Positions 55,794 through 63,949 of a DNA stretch of 64,000 bases are shown here, piece by piece. Position 1 is the stretch's first letter, and each line of letters starts with the position of its first letter. The DNA lies in NCBI RefSeq assembly GCF_000369805.1, contig NZ_KB850224.1, forward strand, positions 1,287,924 to 1,351,923, read 5' to 3'. The notes beneath the pieces were generated by a model that was given only the letters and a program-made list of their open reading frames with translations, ran no database searches and was not told the origin of the DNA. The stretch comes from Acinetobacter sp. NIPH 2100 (lineage in GTDB: Bacteria > Pseudomonadota > Gammaproteobacteria > Pseudomonadales > Moraxellaceae). Made by a program: the position numbers and the translations under genes.

Positions 55794-56594
55794 TTAATTG
55801 AACTGAGAAAAATCAGGTTTACGCTTTTGCATAAAGGCTTGTACCGCTTCCATCATTTCTGGTGAGCGTACTCGTTGCATGAAAATTTCAGCTTCATCAT
55901 CGACACATGCAATGATATCTGCCAAGTCTTGTTTCATGAGTGCTTTAGTTTGTTTGATCGAAGCCAATGGTAATGCTGCTAAATGTTGCGCTGTCTTTTG
56001 CGCTGTCGCATATACATCTTCAACCACATCATTGACTAGATTTGCTTGTACCGCAGTCGCTGCATCAAATTTTTTCGCTGTGAATAATAACTCAGCTGCT
56101 TTTTGATAGCCTGCCTGTTTCACCAATAAACGACTTGCTGCACCCTCTGGAGATAAACCAAGGCTGACAAATGGAATCTGGAACAGGGCAGTATTGTCTG
56201 CAAATACTATATCCGCATGTAATAGAATCGTGACACCAATTCCGATTGCGACACCTTTCACTGCAATGATGAGTGGTTTTGAAAAACGGGCGGCAGATTT
56301 TAACAATACAAATGGAGGTTGATCGCCAGCTTTGCCTTCATGTGGCTTTTGAATAAAGCCCATAAAGTCTTTCATGTCATTACCCGCAGTAAAGTCTTGT
56401 TCTGCACCGCGGAAAATTACCACGCGAACTTCTTTATCTGCATCGGCTTCATCCAAAGCTTTTGCGATCCAAATATAAAGTTCGCCATAGAGTGCATTTT
56501 TTGCTTCTGAACGGTTAATGGCTAAGGTGAGTACGCCATCTTCTAAATTTGCTTGCAAATGTTGATGAGGTTGTTGAATACAGCTAAGTGTCAT
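55794..56594 (-). CDS. Enoyl-CoA hydratase/isomerase family protein
   Basis: This 266-aa crotonase-fold protein has the oxyanion-hole segments FTAGNDMKDF and KGVAIGIGVTILLHADIVFA, and a catalytic acidic residue in SLGLSPEGAASRLL. It lacks the long C-terminus of FadB-type fusions. It probably hydrates or isomerises enoyl-CoA in fatty acid or aromatic degradation; exact substrate unknown. AAGGA precedes the ATG. It is divergent from nadM. Confidence 0.88.
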   Translation of the reverse strand: MTLSCIQQPHQHLQANLEDGVLTLAINRSEAKNALYGELYIWIAKALDEADADKEVRVVIFRGAEQDFTAGNDMKDFMGFIQKPHEGKAGDQPPFVLLKSAARFSKPLIIAVKGVAIGIGVTILLHADIVFADNTALFQIPFVSLGLSPEGAASRLLVKQAGYQKAAELLFTAKKFDAATAVQANLVNDVVEDVYATAQKTAQHLAALPLASIKQTKALMKQDLADIIACVDDEAEIFMQRVRSPEMMEAVQAFMQKRKPDFSQFN

Positions 56595-56701
56595 CGTACT
56601 ATCCTTGCTTTAATCCAGATTGATTTTAAGTGTCCTCATTATGTCGCATATTTATTAGAATGGCGCAACTGATGAGTTCACAAAAAAGTGAAATTAAGCC
56701 T

Positions 56702-57274
56702 ATGTACACATTTGACTATCTTGTTTTTATTGGACGCTTTCAACCATTTCATTTTGCACATATGCAAACCATTGAAATTGCATTACAAAAAAGTCAAAAC
56801 GTGATCTTGGCTTTGGGGTCGGCTCAATCTGAACGGAATATCAAAAATCCTTTTCTGGCGGTTGAGCGTGAGCAAATGATCTTGTCGAACTTCTCTGAGC
56901 AAGATCAAACACGAATTCATTTTGTTCATGTGGTCGATGTCTATAACGATGAGAAATGGGTCAAACAGGTCAAAGACTTGGTCAATGGCGTGATTCAGCC
57001 AAATGCAAAAGTCGGTTTAATCGGTCATTTCAAGGATGAATCTTCTTATTATTTACGTTTATTCCCTGAGTGGCAGATGGTGGAGCTGGAGAGTTTAAAA
57101 GATTCCATTTCAGCAACACCAATGCGTGAAGCCTATTATCGTGGTGAGATTCAAGCCGAGTTTTTCCCAAAAGGGACAATTCAGTTCCTGAGCGAATTTC
57201 AAAAATCGCCGATCTATCAGAAATTACAGCAAAAATTTAAGGATAATGACCGTTCCAATATCGATGAGTCTTGA
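56702..57274 (+). CDS. nadM: NadM-type nicotinamide-nucleotide adenylyltransferase
   Basis: This protein of about 190 aa joins NMN and ATP into NAD. The nucleotidyltransferase motifs are GRFQPFHFAH at residues 11-20 and ISATPMR near residue 140. It resembles archaeal NadM rather than bacterial NadD. I recall that Acinetobacter uses NadM in an NMN-based route to NAD. ATG at 56702 is chosen because it puts the first beta strand at the N-terminus; in-frame starts at 56630 and 56660 exist, but no start has a strong ribosome-binding site. Confidence 0.87.
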   Translation: MYTFDYLVFIGRFQPFHFAHMQTIEIALQKSQNVILALGSAQSERNIKNPFLAVEREQMILSNFSEQDQTRIHFVHVVDVYNDEKWVKQVKDLVNGVIQPNAKVGLIGHFKDESSYYLRLFPEWQMVELESLKDSISATPMREAYYRGEIQAEFFPKGTIQFLSEFQKSPIYQKLQQKFKDNDRSNIDES

Positions 57275-57287
57275 TACAAAGGGAAGA

Positions 57288-57650
57288 TTAAGCATCTTCC
57301 CAAAAAATAATTCGATTTGAAAATGGATCGGTGATACTCAGTTCCAATGTTTCCCAATCGGTTTTCTCTACTTGAGGCTTGGCAAATTTATAGTCTTTTG
57401 CATCCAATTCTGTATGAAGCAAACTGAGATTCTCCCAATAAATACGAATGGCGCTATGTGGGCTAGCATCACCGAAATGCTCAGTTAAATGAATGATGCA
57501 ATCAGCTTTGGAAATCTGTAGATAAAGCGGGAAGTTATCCCCAAAAGTATGTTGCCAATCGAGTTGGAAGCCCAAATAATCAAAGTAAAAGGATTTGGCG
57601 AGTTCCACATCAAAAATACGTAGAATGGGGGTAATAGAGCCAGATTGCAT
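57288..57650 (-). CDS. Glyoxalase/bleomycin-resistance superfamily protein
   Basis: This 120-aa protein has the vicinal-oxygen-chelate pattern: ITPILRIFDVELAKSFYFDYLGFQLDW, then ISKADCIIHLTEH, RIYWENLSLLHTELDA and ITDPFSNRIIFWEDA. The ending is typical of the bleomycin-binding type. Enzyme activity is uncertain. A GGAATAAG site precedes the ATG. It is 12 bp downstream of the CAP lipoprotein gene on the same strand, so they may be co-transcribed. Confidence 0.85.
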   Translation of the reverse strand: MQSGSITPILRIFDVELAKSFYFDYLGFQLDWQHTFGDNFPLYLQISKADCIIHLTEHFGDASPHSAIRIYWENLSLLHTELDAKDYKFAKPQVEKTDWETLELSITDPFSNRIIFWEDA

Positions 57651-57662
57651 GCTTATTCCTTT

Positions 57663-58232
57663 TTATCGAACACCAAATTGTTGAGTCCAATAACTTTTTT
57701 GCTTTGCTGATTGATCAACTGTACAGGCTAGCGCGTAGTCTGTAAATTTTGGATGCATCAAATTGCGACAATGCACGGGACTGGCCAGCCATGTGGCCAT
57801 CACATCATTTAAATTTTTCTGTCCACGCGCCACATTTTCTCCACCGCCACGACCCTTGAACTGCGTTTGTTTTAAACGGCTTCTAAAATCTTGTCCTGTA
57901 GCACTGATATGCCCAAGCGTACTATGTTGTGCCATATCTTCGGCATGAACAAAGGCGCTTTGATATAAATGATTGTTCCATCTCAGTGGCGCAACTGCAG
58001 GAAAATATTGCTCTCCGCATTGGCGTGGATGCTGACGAATTTCATTGATCGCCTTCAAAATGACCTGTTGATACGCAGGGTTTTGTATATCTTGGCAGCG
58101 TATCTCTATCGCCATTTTCTGAATTTGTGGTGCTAAGGGGGGCTGTTCTTGAGATGTTATCGATGTATTCGAACTACATGCTGATACAAACGCAAGTAAG
58201 GGAAGTGATAGCAATACATGGCGATGATTCAT
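57663..58232 (-). CDS. CAP/SCP-domain lipoprotein
   Basis: This 189-aa protein has a lipoprotein signal (SLPLLAFVSAC-SS) and a CAP domain: ILKAINEIRQHPRQCG, SAFVHAEDMAQHSTLGHISATG (His and acid residues of the CAP cavity), GRGGGENVARGQKNLNDVMATWLASPVHCRNLMHPKFTDYALAC. This is the bacterial YkwD-like form. It should lie in the envelope; its biochemical role is unknown. It precedes the glyoxalase-like gene by 12 bp. Confidence 0.87.
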   Translation of the reverse strand: MNHRHVLLSLPLLAFVSACSSNTSITSQEQPPLAPQIQKMAIEIRCQDIQNPAYQQVILKAINEIRQHPRQCGEQYFPAVAPLRWNNHLYQSAFVHAEDMAQHSTLGHISATGQDFRSRLKQTQFKGRGGGENVARGQKNLNDVMATWLASPVHCRNLMHPKFTDYALACTVDQSAKQKSYWTQQFGVR

Positions 58233-58308
58233 TTTAAATGTCTTTAGCTTATTCTTTTAATCTGTTTATCATACGCCAAGCGTAAAGCGAACAGCAATTT
58301 GCCTGAAC

Positions 58309-58338
58309 AAAAAAGCGAGCTTGAAACTCGCTTTTTTG
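58309..58338. terminator. Bidirectional hairpin downstream of bcp
   Basis: AAAAAAGCGAG / CTCGCTTTTTT with a 7-nt loop lies between the bcp 3' end and the CAP gene start. On the minus strand it ends bcp and insulates the next unit. Confidence 0.93.
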
Positions 58339-58351
58339 TTACTTATTGGCG

Positions 58352-58813
58352 CTAAGCCGTTTGTAAGGCTTTTAGGTCTTCTAGCACTTGTTCTGCATGC
58401 CCAGCAGCTTTAACTTTACGGTAGCTTTTCACCAACTGTTTATTATGGAAAATAAAAGTTGAGCGTTCGATGCCCATTACCTGTTTGCCATACATATTTT
58501 TTTCTTTAATTACATCGAAGTGCTTGCACAGCACTTCTTCTTTGTCACTGATTAAATCGATGCTGAGCGCTTGTTTTTCTGTAAAGTTCTGATGTGCTTT
58601 AACTGAATCACGAGATACACCAATAATCTGGCAGTTTAAGGCATCAAATTGATCTTTCAAGCATGAAAAGCCTACCGCTTGGGTAGTACAGCCAGGGGTT
58701 GAATCTTTTGGATAGAAATAGAGTACCAACCATTCACTGCTGATTTCAGCAAGATTGATTTCACCTTGTGTGGTTGGGAAAACATGATTTGGTAATTGAA
58801 TATTCTCAGACAT
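58352..58813 (-). CDS. bcp: Bcp/PrxQ-like peroxiredoxin with altered resolving position
   Basis: This 153-aa thiol peroxidase has the PrxQ/Bcp layout: YFYPKDSTPGCTTQAVGFSC with the peroxidatic Cys at C42, then IIGVSRDSVKAHQNF and the active-site Arg in GIERSTFIF. The usual resolving Cys five residues after the peroxidatic one (C45/C50 in E. coli) is Val47 here; other Cys lie at 51, 61 and about 96. It should still reduce peroxides, but with another resolving residue or a 1-Cys mechanism. The gene has its own terminator. Confidence 0.88.
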   Translation of the reverse strand: MSENIQLPNHVFPTTQGEINLAEISSEWLVLYFYPKDSTPGCTTQAVGFSCLKDQFDALNCQIIGVSRDSVKAHQNFTEKQALSIDLISDKEEVLCKHFDVIKEKNMYGKQVMGIERSTFIFHNKQLVKSYRKVKAAGHAEQVLEDLKALQTA

Positions 58814-58832
58814 TGTTCATCCTTCGATAAAA

Positions 58833-59519
58833 TTAATTTTGATCAAGTTCAAGCGGTAAAAAAGCATATTCCTCATGATAAACAATATCGCCGTGACGTA
58901 CAGGAATAGCTTTGTTAAAAATAGGTCCGTCAATCACAGTGGTGTGGAATTCTCCACCTTCACCACATGGATCAACGCCACGGTCTTCTAATGCTTGGAT
59001 ATAGTCTAGGGTTAAAATTTTACCTAGATCATCGACGTGCATACCGAGCTTTAGGTTGACTGTCACAATGACACTTTTGAATCCCAGCTTGATAAATTCT
59101 TCGACCACTTCACGGTGAGGTCGCAACCAAAGCGGCATACCCAATTTGAGTCCCACTTGCTGAGTCACCTGATCGTGCCAGCAGCCGTGCTGAGGCATAT
59201 CAAGATCACCCGTGACTAATACTTCAGCACCGCGTTGTTTGGCTTGATTGAGTAGTGCGATAAACTTTGTTTCATAATCAGACCAACTCGAAGAGTTCAT
59301 AAATACGGGTAAACCAACCGCATCTGCTTGTGCGCGAATAATATCCAGTGGCATCGCATGTGAGCGAGAACGCTGGCCTTGTTCTTCCAGCATCACAATC
59401 AGCCCAATTACAGTGCCTGTTTGCATGGCATGGTATAAGGCGAGGGAACTGTCTTTGCCGCCACTGAATGAGACAATTGATTGCCTTTGTTCAGCATTGG
59501 TTTTCCATTGGTCTTGCAT
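58833..59519 (-). CDS. Dph6-like ATP-pyrophosphatase domain protein
   Basis: This protein of about 228 aa belongs to the adenine-nucleotide alpha-hydrolase family. The PP-loop is SFSGGKDSSLALYHA and the C-terminal signature GVDPCGEGGEFHTTVIDGP matches Dph6-type proteins. Bacteria do not make diphthamide, so the substrate is another molecule. The ATG at 59519 is preferred over TTG at 59531. It lies 19 bp upstream of bcp on the same strand and may be co-transcribed with it. Confidence 0.85.
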   Translation of the reverse strand: MQDQWKTNAEQRQSIVSFSGGKDSSLALYHAMQTGTVIGLIVMLEEQGQRSRSHAMPLDIIRAQADAVGLPVFMNSSSWSDYETKFIALLNQAKQRGAEVLVTGDLDMPQHGCWHDQVTQQVGLKLGMPLWLRPHREVVEEFIKLGFKSVIVTVNLKLGMHVDDLGKILTLDYIQALEDRGVDPCGEGGEFHTTVIDGPIFNKAIPVRHGDIVYHEEYAFLPLELDQN

Positions 59520-59571
59520 GGTGTTATTCAACTGATTCTAGATAAATGGGATTTTAACAAAGCTCAATAAA

Positions 59572-59600
59572 AAAGCCTGCATAAATGCAGGCTTTGTTTT
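59572..59600. terminator. Terminator after the 140-aa exported protein gene
   Basis: AAAGCCTGCA / TGCAGGCTTT with a 4-nt loop. On the minus strand it is followed by TTTATTG, 18 bp after the stop at 59614. Confidence 0.9.
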
Positions 59601-59613
59601 CAGCAATACAAGC

Positions 59614-60036
59614 TTATTTTTTCGGAGCTTGCTGCTGCTGTTGAGCAGCTTTCATTGCTTCTTCAGTTAATTTTTCTAACTTAGTTACCAGTGGGGCGCC
59701 TAAGCAAGCTTGTAAATCTTTATTTTGCTGTTGTACAAAACCTAAAGAACTTGGGCTTTTCTTCGCATTGATTGCGCTTTGGATTTCCCATTTTTGTGCT
59801 TCAGTTACTTTACCTTGTGCATCAATTTGACAACCACAGAACTTGCTTACTTCAGCAGCAGTTAATTTGCCGCCTTTTGCAGTTTGGTCTTTACATACAT
59901 TGACCAATGCTGCTTTTACATTGGTACTTTTATACGCAGTTTGTAATGGATTATCAGCTGCGTGAGTTGCTGTTGCAAACAGTGCAGCAGCTGACATCAT
60001 TGTAGAAAGAATAAGATTTGATTTAGAAAACTTCAT
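59614..60036 (-). CDS. Exported Ala/Lys/Gln-rich protein of unknown function
   Basis: This 140-aa protein has a clear signal peptide (NLILSTMMSAAALFATATHA). The mature part has four Cys (VNVCKDQ, KFCGCQ, LQACLG), likely forming disulphides in the periplasm, and a Gln-rich C-terminal tail (AAQQQQQAPKK). I know no characterised homologue. It is a separate unit between two terminator-like hairpins and the queC 3' end. Confidence 0.78.
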   Translation of the reverse strand: MKFSKSNLILSTMMSAAALFATATHAADNPLQTAYKSTNVKAALVNVCKDQTAKGGKLTAAEVSKFCGCQIDAQGKVTEAQKWEIQSAINAKKSPSSLGFVQQQNKDLQACLGAPLVTKLEKLTEEAMKAAQQQQQAPKK

Positions 60037-60067
60037 ATAATGTACCTAATTTTTACCCTAATATCGG

Positions 60068-60748
60068 TTATTCAGCGTAGCGCGTAGGATCCGCAATACC
60101 TGCTTCGATAAACCCTTGTTGACGCAAACGACAACTGTCGCATTTGCCACATGCACGTCCTTGAGCATCTGCCTGATAGCAGGATACCGTTTGACTATAG
60201 TCTACGCCATGTTCGATGCCTAAGCGTATAATATTCGCTTTGGATAAATGTAACAAAGGTGTTTCAATTTTAAGGGGTTTTCCTTCAACACCTGCTTTTG
60301 TTGCCAGACGGGCAAGATTGGCAAAAGCGTCAATAAATTCAGGGCGACAGTCAGGATATCCTGAATAATCAACAGCATTAATCCCAATCACAATGGCAGC
60401 AGCGTCAAAAACCTCAGCTGCAGCAAGTGCATAAGATAAGAAAATAGTGTTACGTGCTGGAACATAAGTTACAGGAATGCCTTCTTGTAATTGTTCTGGG
60501 ACGTCAATGTTATGATCTGTAAGCGCAGAGCCACCTAAATTGCCCAAATCAATATTAATGACGCGATGTTCTACGCCTGCACGTTGTGCAAGTGCTTTAG
60601 CTGCATCAAGTTCAGTAGTCGAACGTTGACCGTACATAAAGCTGAGGGCGATACATTCATAGTTTGACTGTGCCCAAGCAAGACACGTTGTTGAGTCTAA
60701 GCCGCCAGACAATAATACGATGGCACGAGAACGCATATTATTTTCCAT
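60068..60748 (-). CDS. queC: 7-cyano-7-deazaguanine synthase
   Basis: This 226-aa enzyme makes preQ0 from 7-carboxy-7-deazaguanine, ammonia and ATP on the way to queuosine tRNA. The PP-loop is [15 protein letters not shown]; the C-terminal zinc site has four Cys in [22 protein letters not shown] at 60748 is used; another at 60736 would remove four residues. queE lies 64 bp upstream on the same strand. Confidence 0.96.
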   Translation of the reverse strand: MENNMRSRAIVLLSGGLDSTTCLAWAQSNYECIALSFMYGQRSTTELDAAKALAQRAGVEHRVINIDLGNLGGSALTDHNIDVPEQLQEGIPVTYVPARNTIFLSYALAAAEVFDAAAIVIGINAVDYSGYPDCRPEFIDAFANLARLATKAGVEGKPLKIETPLLHLSKANIIRLGIEHGVDYSQTVSCYQADAQGRACGKCDSCRLRQQGFIEAGIADPTRYAE

Positions 60749-60812
60749 GATTCAACCTAAAATAAATTTGATAAAAGCCGATCTGTCTTGCAGAACGGAT
60801 ATGGTGAGTATT

Positions 60813-61523
60813 TTAACGACCAGATTCATCATTCCATAACAGCTTATGTAACTGTAATTGGAATCGAACAGGGAGATGGTCTTCTAAAATCCACTGGGCT
60901 AAGTCACGCGCCAATGCAGGTAGGGCAACAGCACCTTTTTCAATGGCAAAAGCAGGTGAAAACCAGACGGTACTTACTTTATCTTGCAACTGAAATTGTT
61001 CGAGTTGCTGTTTTGACCATTCATAATCCTCACGATTACAAATCACAAATTTAATCTGGTCATGTGGGGTGAGATGGTCAAGATTACTATATAAATTGCG
61101 GTGGTCTTCTTTTGAGGTTGGTGTTTTTAAATCCAACACTTTGGAAACGCGAGGGTCAACTTTAGACACATCTAAAGCACCACTGGTTTCTAGAGAAACG
61201 TCAAAACCAAGATCACACAGGCGTTGTAATAAAATCAGACAATTCGGTTGAGCAAGCGGTTCACCACCTGTGACACAGATATACGGGGTTTTGTGTTGAC
61301 TTGCCGTTTCAATGATATGTTCGAGTGATAAACGTTCGCCACCTTCAAAAGAGTAGGTGGTATCGCAATAACTACAACGTAAAGGACAACCTGTTAAACG
61401 GATAAATACCGTTGGCAGACCAAACGCATTCGCTTCGCCTTGCAAAGAGTAAAAAATCTCTGTGATGCGTAAACCCGCCGCAGGATCGGAGACAGGAATT
61501 GCAGAAGAACGTAAGGAAGCCAT
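60813..61523 (-). CDS. queE: 7-carboxy-7-deazaguanine synthase
   Basis: This 236-aa radical SAM enzyme forms CDG from 6-carboxytetrahydropterin. The cluster motif CPLRCSYC (Cx3Cx2C) follows the N-terminal ITEIFYSLQGEANAFGLPTVFIRLTG that binds substrate, and YICVTGGEPLAQ is the SAM-binding GGE motif. It supplies queC, the next gene. A set of three hairpins lies upstream between it and dapD. Confidence 0.96.
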   Translation of the reverse strand: MASLRSSAIPVSDPAAGLRITEIFYSLQGEANAFGLPTVFIRLTGCPLRCSYCDTTYSFEGGERLSLEHIIETASQHKTPYICVTGGEPLAQPNCLILLQRLCDLGFDVSLETSGALDVSKVDPRVSKVLDLKTPTSKEDHRNLYSNLDHLTPHDQIKFVICNREDYEWSKQQLEQFQLQDKVSTVWFSPAFAIEKGAVALPALARDLAQWILEDHLPVRFQLQLHKLLWNDESGR

Positions 61524-61568
61524 AAACAGTTACCACAAACAGGTGCCACACAAGCAGCATGCTACATA

Positions 61569-61643
61569 AAAACAAAATCTCTACGACCATGACTGATCGT
61601 AGAGACGAGGAGCGACAGACGCTCCGAGGAACCATCAAGTTCC
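61569..61643 (-). promoter_or_regulatory. Triple hairpin between dapD and queE, the last one terminator-like
   Basis: On the minus strand, starting 15 nt after the dapD stop, come GGAAC/GTTCC (61628-61643), GGAGCG/CGCTCC (61609-61625) and TCTCTACGA/TCGTAGAGA (61578-61605), the last followed by TTTTGTTTTT. The third is a good terminator for dapD. The two extra stems are unusual for a plain 3' end and may be an attenuator or a small RNA. Confidence 0.7.
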
Positions 61644-61657
61644 GTATATATTACAAA

Positions 61658-62479
61658 TTAGTCAGCGCGTAATAAATCGTTCAAGCTGGTTTTTGCACGT
61701 GTTTTTGCATCAACTTTTTTCACGATGATTGCAGCGTAAAGGCTGTAAGTACCACATTTTGATGGAAGGCTACCCGCAACAACCACAGAACCTGCTGGTA
61801 CGCGGCCATAGTGAACTTCACCTGTTTCACGATCAAAGATTTTGGTTGATTGACCAATGAAAACACCCATTGAAATCACAGAACCTTCTTCAACAATCAC
61901 GCCTTCAACGATTTCAGAACGGGCACCGATGAAACAGTTGTCTTCAATAATGGTTGGGTTTGCTTGCAAAGGCTCTAAAACACCACCGATACCAACACCA
62001 CCAGATAAATGAACGTTTTTACCGATTTGTGCACATGAACCGACTGTTGCCCATGTATCAACCATGGTGCCTTCATCTACATAAGCACCGATGTTGACAT
62101 ACGAAGGCATCAAAATCACATTTTTTGCTTGGAAGCTACCGCGACGAGCGACAGCAGGCGGTACAACGCGTACACCCGCGGCTTTAAATTGCTCTTCAGT
62201 CCAACCTGCGTATTTCGTATCTACTTTGTCATAGAAACGGAGATCACAAGCTTCAATTGGCTTATTGTCATTAAGTTTGAATGAAAGTAAAACCGCTTTT
62301 TTTAACCATTGGTGAACAACCCACTCACCATCGATTTTTTCCGCTACACGAAGTGTACCGTTGTCTAATCCTGTCAATGCTTCTTCTACAGCTTGACGGA
62401 TTTCTGTTGGGCAATCCGCTGCACTATAGTTGGCACGGTCTTCAAATGCTTGCTCAATGATTGTAGAAAGCTGAGACAT
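61658..62479 (-). CDS. dapD: Tetrahydrodipicolinate N-succinyltransferase
   Basis: This 273-aa enzyme succinylates tetrahydrodipicolinate in lysine and peptidoglycan synthesis. The N-terminal domain is helical; from about residue 105 the left-handed beta-helix hexapeptide repeats are clear ([33 protein letters not shown], then [11 protein letters not shown] and [16 protein letters not shown]). The ending [18 protein letters not shown] is typical. It stands alone behind the triple hairpin. Confidence 0.97.
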   Translation of the reverse strand: MSQLSTIIEQAFEDRANYSAADCPTEIRQAVEEALTGLDNGTLRVAEKIDGEWVVHQWLKKAVLLSFKLNDNKPIEACDLRFYDKVDTKYAGWTEEQFKAAGVRVVPPAVARRGSFQAKNVILMPSYVNIGAYVDEGTMVDTWATVGSCAQIGKNVHLSGGVGIGGVLEPLQANPTIIEDNCFIGARSEIVEGVIVEEGSVISMGVFIGQSTKIFDRETGEVHYGRVPAGSVVVAGSLPSKCGTYSLYAAIIVKKVDAKTRAKTSLNDLLRAD

Positions 62480-62527
62480 GATCTTCCTTCTTCCAAAAAA
62501 ATTTTGAAGATTTTACACTAATTTTCT

Positions 62528-62853
62528 AGGGTCTGTTGCCATTTTATAAATAGGTTGCGTTATAGGCTAAAATTTTATCAGACGGGGCATGAAACGTAGG
62601 GGGGAATGGCTAATCCCTTGCCAAGTTTTATAACGAATTATGAAGGAATTTTAGCCATAACCTGAGCAAGTGCAAAGCACAGCTTTGATTACAGCGCAAG
62701 ACGAAGCTTAAGGACATGAACATTTTTTGCCGCTACATTGTTATGTCTTGTTCATTTAGAGTGGATAAATTTCACAAGTCGCCTTATCGCCTAAAAATCT
62801 TGCGCCGTATACGGCTCATGTCGCAACCATAGATAAGGTGGCAGCCAGACCCT
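62528..62853. mobile_element. MITE-like 326-bp element with terminal inverted repeats
   Basis: This noncoding stretch begins AGGGTCTG and ends CAGACCCT. The ends match for about 32 bp as imperfect inverted repeats: AGGGTCTG, then TGCCA, TTAT and GGTTGCG occur in the same order and at nearly the same spacing in both. An inner inverted repeat, GGCTAAAATT at 62565-62574 and AATTTTAGCC at 62647-62656, adds structure. No transposase is encoded. This fits a miniature inverted-repeat transposable element. I do not see a clear target-site duplication, so it may be old or its ends slightly misjudged. Confidence 0.65.
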
Positions 62854-63100
62854 CAGAACCTTTGAAAAAAATAGTTACAATATATTGTTTTAAATTTAAG
62901 CAACAAAAATGTAATAAAAACGGAGCCTATTGTTTTTTATCTATAATTTTAAAATACATAATTCCTTCGAATTTGTATCAAAAAATAACAAAAAGTAATC
63001 AGTTTCTGTATAAAAAGTTAGCGATCATTCTTTTATGCTTATTCCACAAGCAACAATTATATATTTATTTAAATAAAAGCGTTTTTGTGAGGAGACTTCA
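62854..63100 (+). promoter_or_regulatory. carO upstream region
   Basis: This very AT-rich stretch between the MITE-like element and carO should hold the carO promoter. A TATATT hexamer at 63060-63065 is a possible -10, without a convincing -35. A GAGGAGA ribosome-binding site lies just before the ATG. A 90-codon frame here (62838-63104) overlaps the element and has no gene-like composition. Confidence 0.45.
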
Positions 63101-63847
63101 ATGAAAGCTTTGCGTGTTATGTTAGCAGCAGGTGCTTTAACAGCGATTGCAGGTACTGCGTTTGCAGCAGATGAGCAAGTTGTGAAGGAATCAGTTTATG
63201 CATTCCCTTCATACTTAGATCCAGTTTCAGTTCGTGCTGAAGTCGGTACGACAGGCTACGGTGGTGCTATTTCATATAAAGTCAATCCATATGTAGGTTT
63301 GTCATTGGGTTACAATGGTGGTGATATCTCGTGGTCAGATGACATCAAAGTAAATGGCTCGACTTATGATGTAGACATGGATAATAAAACAGCATATTTA
63401 AATGCTGAAGTGCATCCATGGGGAACAAGTGAAAGCGTATTTGCTAAATCTCTATATGTAGCAGCTGGTGTGGCTTATTTAGATAACAATTATGATTTAA
63501 CTCGTAATGTAAGTGCAACTCGTGCTTTCCGCGTGAATAATCAAGACTTCTTGGCGAATGCTGGTGGCGTTAAAATCGATGGTAAGATGGAGTATAAAAA
63601 CGACATCGCACCATATGTAGGCTTTGGTTTTGCACCAAAAGTTTACAAAAACATCGGTGTTTTTGGTGAAGTAGGTGCATATTACACGGGTAATCCAAAG
63701 GTTACTTTGACGTCTACAGGTACAGCAACAACTACGGGTAGCCAGTCTTTAACAGAAGCTGTTAATGCTGAAGCTCATAAAATTGCTAATGACGACAAAT
63801 ATCAATGGTTGCCAGTTGGTAAAGTGGGTGTAAGCTTTAACTTCTAA
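63101..63847 (+). CDS. carO: CarO-type outer membrane protein
   Basis: This 248-aa protein matches the CarO family of Acinetobacter. A signal peptide (VMLAAGALTAIAGTAFA) precedes a beta-barrel with the conserved segments VRAEVGTTGYGGAISY, NPYVGLSLGYNGGDISWSDD, YVAAGVAYLDNNYDLTRN, NDIAPYVGFGFAPKV and GVFGEVGAYYTGNPKVTLT. CarO is an outer-membrane channel linked with uptake of basic amino acids and, in A. baumannii, its loss with carbapenem resistance (family knowledge). The barrel ends in GKVGVSFNF with the usual terminal Phe. The variable loops differ from the A. baumannii form as I remember it. Confidence 0.93.
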   Translation: MKALRVMLAAGALTAIAGTAFAADEQVVKESVYAFPSYLDPVSVRAEVGTTGYGGAISYKVNPYVGLSLGYNGGDISWSDDIKVNGSTYDVDMDNKTAYLNAEVHPWGTSESVFAKSLYVAAGVAYLDNNYDLTRNVSATRAFRVNNQDFLANAGGVKIDGKMEYKNDIAPYVGFGFAPKVYKNIGVFGEVGAYYTGNPKVTLTSTGTATTTGSQSLTEAVNAEAHKIANDDKYQWLPVGKVGVSFNF

Positions 63848-63864
63848 ACCATGCATTCAACATA

Positions 63865-63892
63865 AAAAAACGAGCGCGATGCTCGTTTTTTT
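63865..63892 (+). terminator. Intrinsic terminator after carO
   Basis: AAAAAACGAGC / GCTCGTTTTTT, perfect, with a 5-nt loop, 18 bp after the carO stop. Confidence 0.95.
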
Positions 63893-63911
63893 ATGTCTGC
63901 GAATAGGTAAA

Positions 63912-63940
63912 ATAAAAGGCTCATCAGGAGCCTTTTATTT
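63912..63940 (-). terminator. Terminator of the partial minus-strand gene at the right edge
   Basis: ATAAAAGGCTC / GAGCCTTTTAT around a 5-nt loop. On the minus strand it lies 10 bp after the stop of the cut gene and runs into TTTACC. Confidence 0.85.
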
Positions 63941-63949
63941 TTAGATGAT

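Noticed and set aside
61372-61638. Minus-strand 88-codon frame across the triple hairpin
   Set aside because: It overlaps the queE start in another frame, is Cys/Ser/Arg-rich, and starts within the hairpins.
62838-63104. Plus-strand frame of about 88 codons ahead of carO
   Set aside because: It begins inside the right end of the MITE-like element, is Lys/Asn/Ile-rich from AT-rich DNA, and overlaps the carO ribosome-binding site and start.
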